Translations under genes and position numbers: made by a program | From: Sphingomonadaceae bacterium | Lineage (GTDB): Bacteria; Pseudomonadota; Alphaproteobacteria; Sphingomonadales; Sphingomonadaceae | NCBI GenBank assembly: GCA_004282995.1 | Contig: SHLU01000132.1 | Location: 1 to 6,806, forward strand | Length of the DNA stretch: 6,806 nt | Direction of reading: 5' to 3' | The notes under the pieces: generated by a model | What the model saw: only the letters and a program-made list of their open reading frames with translations | Database searches by the model: none | Told to the model about the DNA's origin: nothing | Part shown: piece by piece, positions 6,591-6,806 of the stretch | Position numbering within the stretch: the first letter of the stretch is position 1 | How the letters are laid out: each line of letters begins with the position of its first letter

Positions 6591-6806
6591 TCAGGCGGTC
6601 CACATGCCCCTTGTGTCGTACAAGATCTTCCCCTGATAGACTTCGGGCGGCGTCCCTTTGAACGCCTCATGATCGACCAGCACGGCGACCAGTTCACACG
6701 CGTCCATCGCCTCGTCCATCTCGCACAATCTAGCGCCACAATCGGCCAATGCGCCGGGCAGTTGGTCGGCGAAGGGCTCGACGATCATCAACCGGTCACC
6801 ATATGC
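6591..6806 (-). CDS. wecC: C-terminal end of a UDP-N-acetyl-D-mannosamine dehydrogenase, WecC-type (5' part outside the window)
   Basis: The last 71 codons read in from the right edge and end in a TGA at 6593-6591. The visible part is the end of the UDP-binding C-terminal domain of the UDP-glucose/GDP-mannose dehydrogenase family: IVEPFADQLP, then LVAVLVDHEAFKG, then ILYDTRGMW close to the C-terminus. The pattern LVDHxxFK followed by a (V/L)xDx(R/K)GxW ending is that of WecC-type enzymes. These oxidise UDP-ManNAc to UDP-ManNAcA, and relatives act on UDP-GlcNAc or UDP-GalNAc. The catalytic Cys and the Rossmann domain lie outside the window, so the exact substrate is uncertain. It implies a surface polysaccharide gene cluster to the right. 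Confidence 0.82.
   Translation of the reverse strand, partial: AYGDRLMIVEPFADQLPGALADCGARLCEMDEAMDACELVAVLVDHEAFKGTPPEVYQGKILYDTRGMWTA

Noticed and set aside
1..6806. Mobile element, CRISPR array, tRNA or toxin-antitoxin pair
   Set aside because: No transposase, terminal repeats, regularly spaced repeats, tRNA-like cloverleaf or paired small toxin/antitoxin genes were seen on either strand.

Overview
The window looks like chromosomal DNA from a high-GC alphaproteobacterium, most likely Sphingomonadales and perhaps Erythrobacteraceae. The reasons are the strong G/C bias at third codon positions, a YfbK-type von Willebrand lipoprotein carrying the 'IVVTGS' signature common in sphingomonad envelope proteins, and the character of the TsaD, GpsA and flippase proteins. 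The genus is inferred from protein style, not from a marker gene. All eight supported genes lie on the minus strand, so transcription runs from high to low coordinates. There is no tRNA, rRNA, CRISPR array or recognisable mobile element, and no gene-free stretch over 300 bases.

In transcription order, the right edge (6806-6591) holds the last 71 codons of a UDP-N-acetylmannosamine dehydrogenase (WecC-type), an enzyme making an acidic sugar nucleotide for surface polysaccharide. After a gap of about 120 bp comes a tight three-gene unit: tsaD (6470-5436, tRNA t6A modification), gpsA (5439-4444, sn-glycerol-3-phosphate for phospholipids) and a polysaccharide flippase (4447-2852). Both junctions are 4-base stop/start overlaps, so translation is probably coupled.

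A gap of about 100 bp (2851-2751) holds the likely control region of a second unit. It contains an 11-bp-spaced direct repeat and a strong ribosome binding site. The second unit encodes a VWA/YfbK-like lipoprotein (2747-1023), an inner-membrane-anchored BON-like/OmpA peptidoglycan-binding protein (967-233), a 56-residue single-pass membrane protein (231-61), and the start of another membrane-anchored protein (64 to the left edge). The last three are packed with 1-base and 4-base junctions. A small hairpin followed by a T-rich run between the first and second genes may reduce read-through.

The first unit consists of known housekeeping genes plus a glycan exporter. The second is the less understood part: a lipid-anchored VWA protein, a peptidoglycan-binding membrane protein and two small membrane proteins in one tandem run suggest a cell-envelope assembly. 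Its function cannot be read from the sequence.
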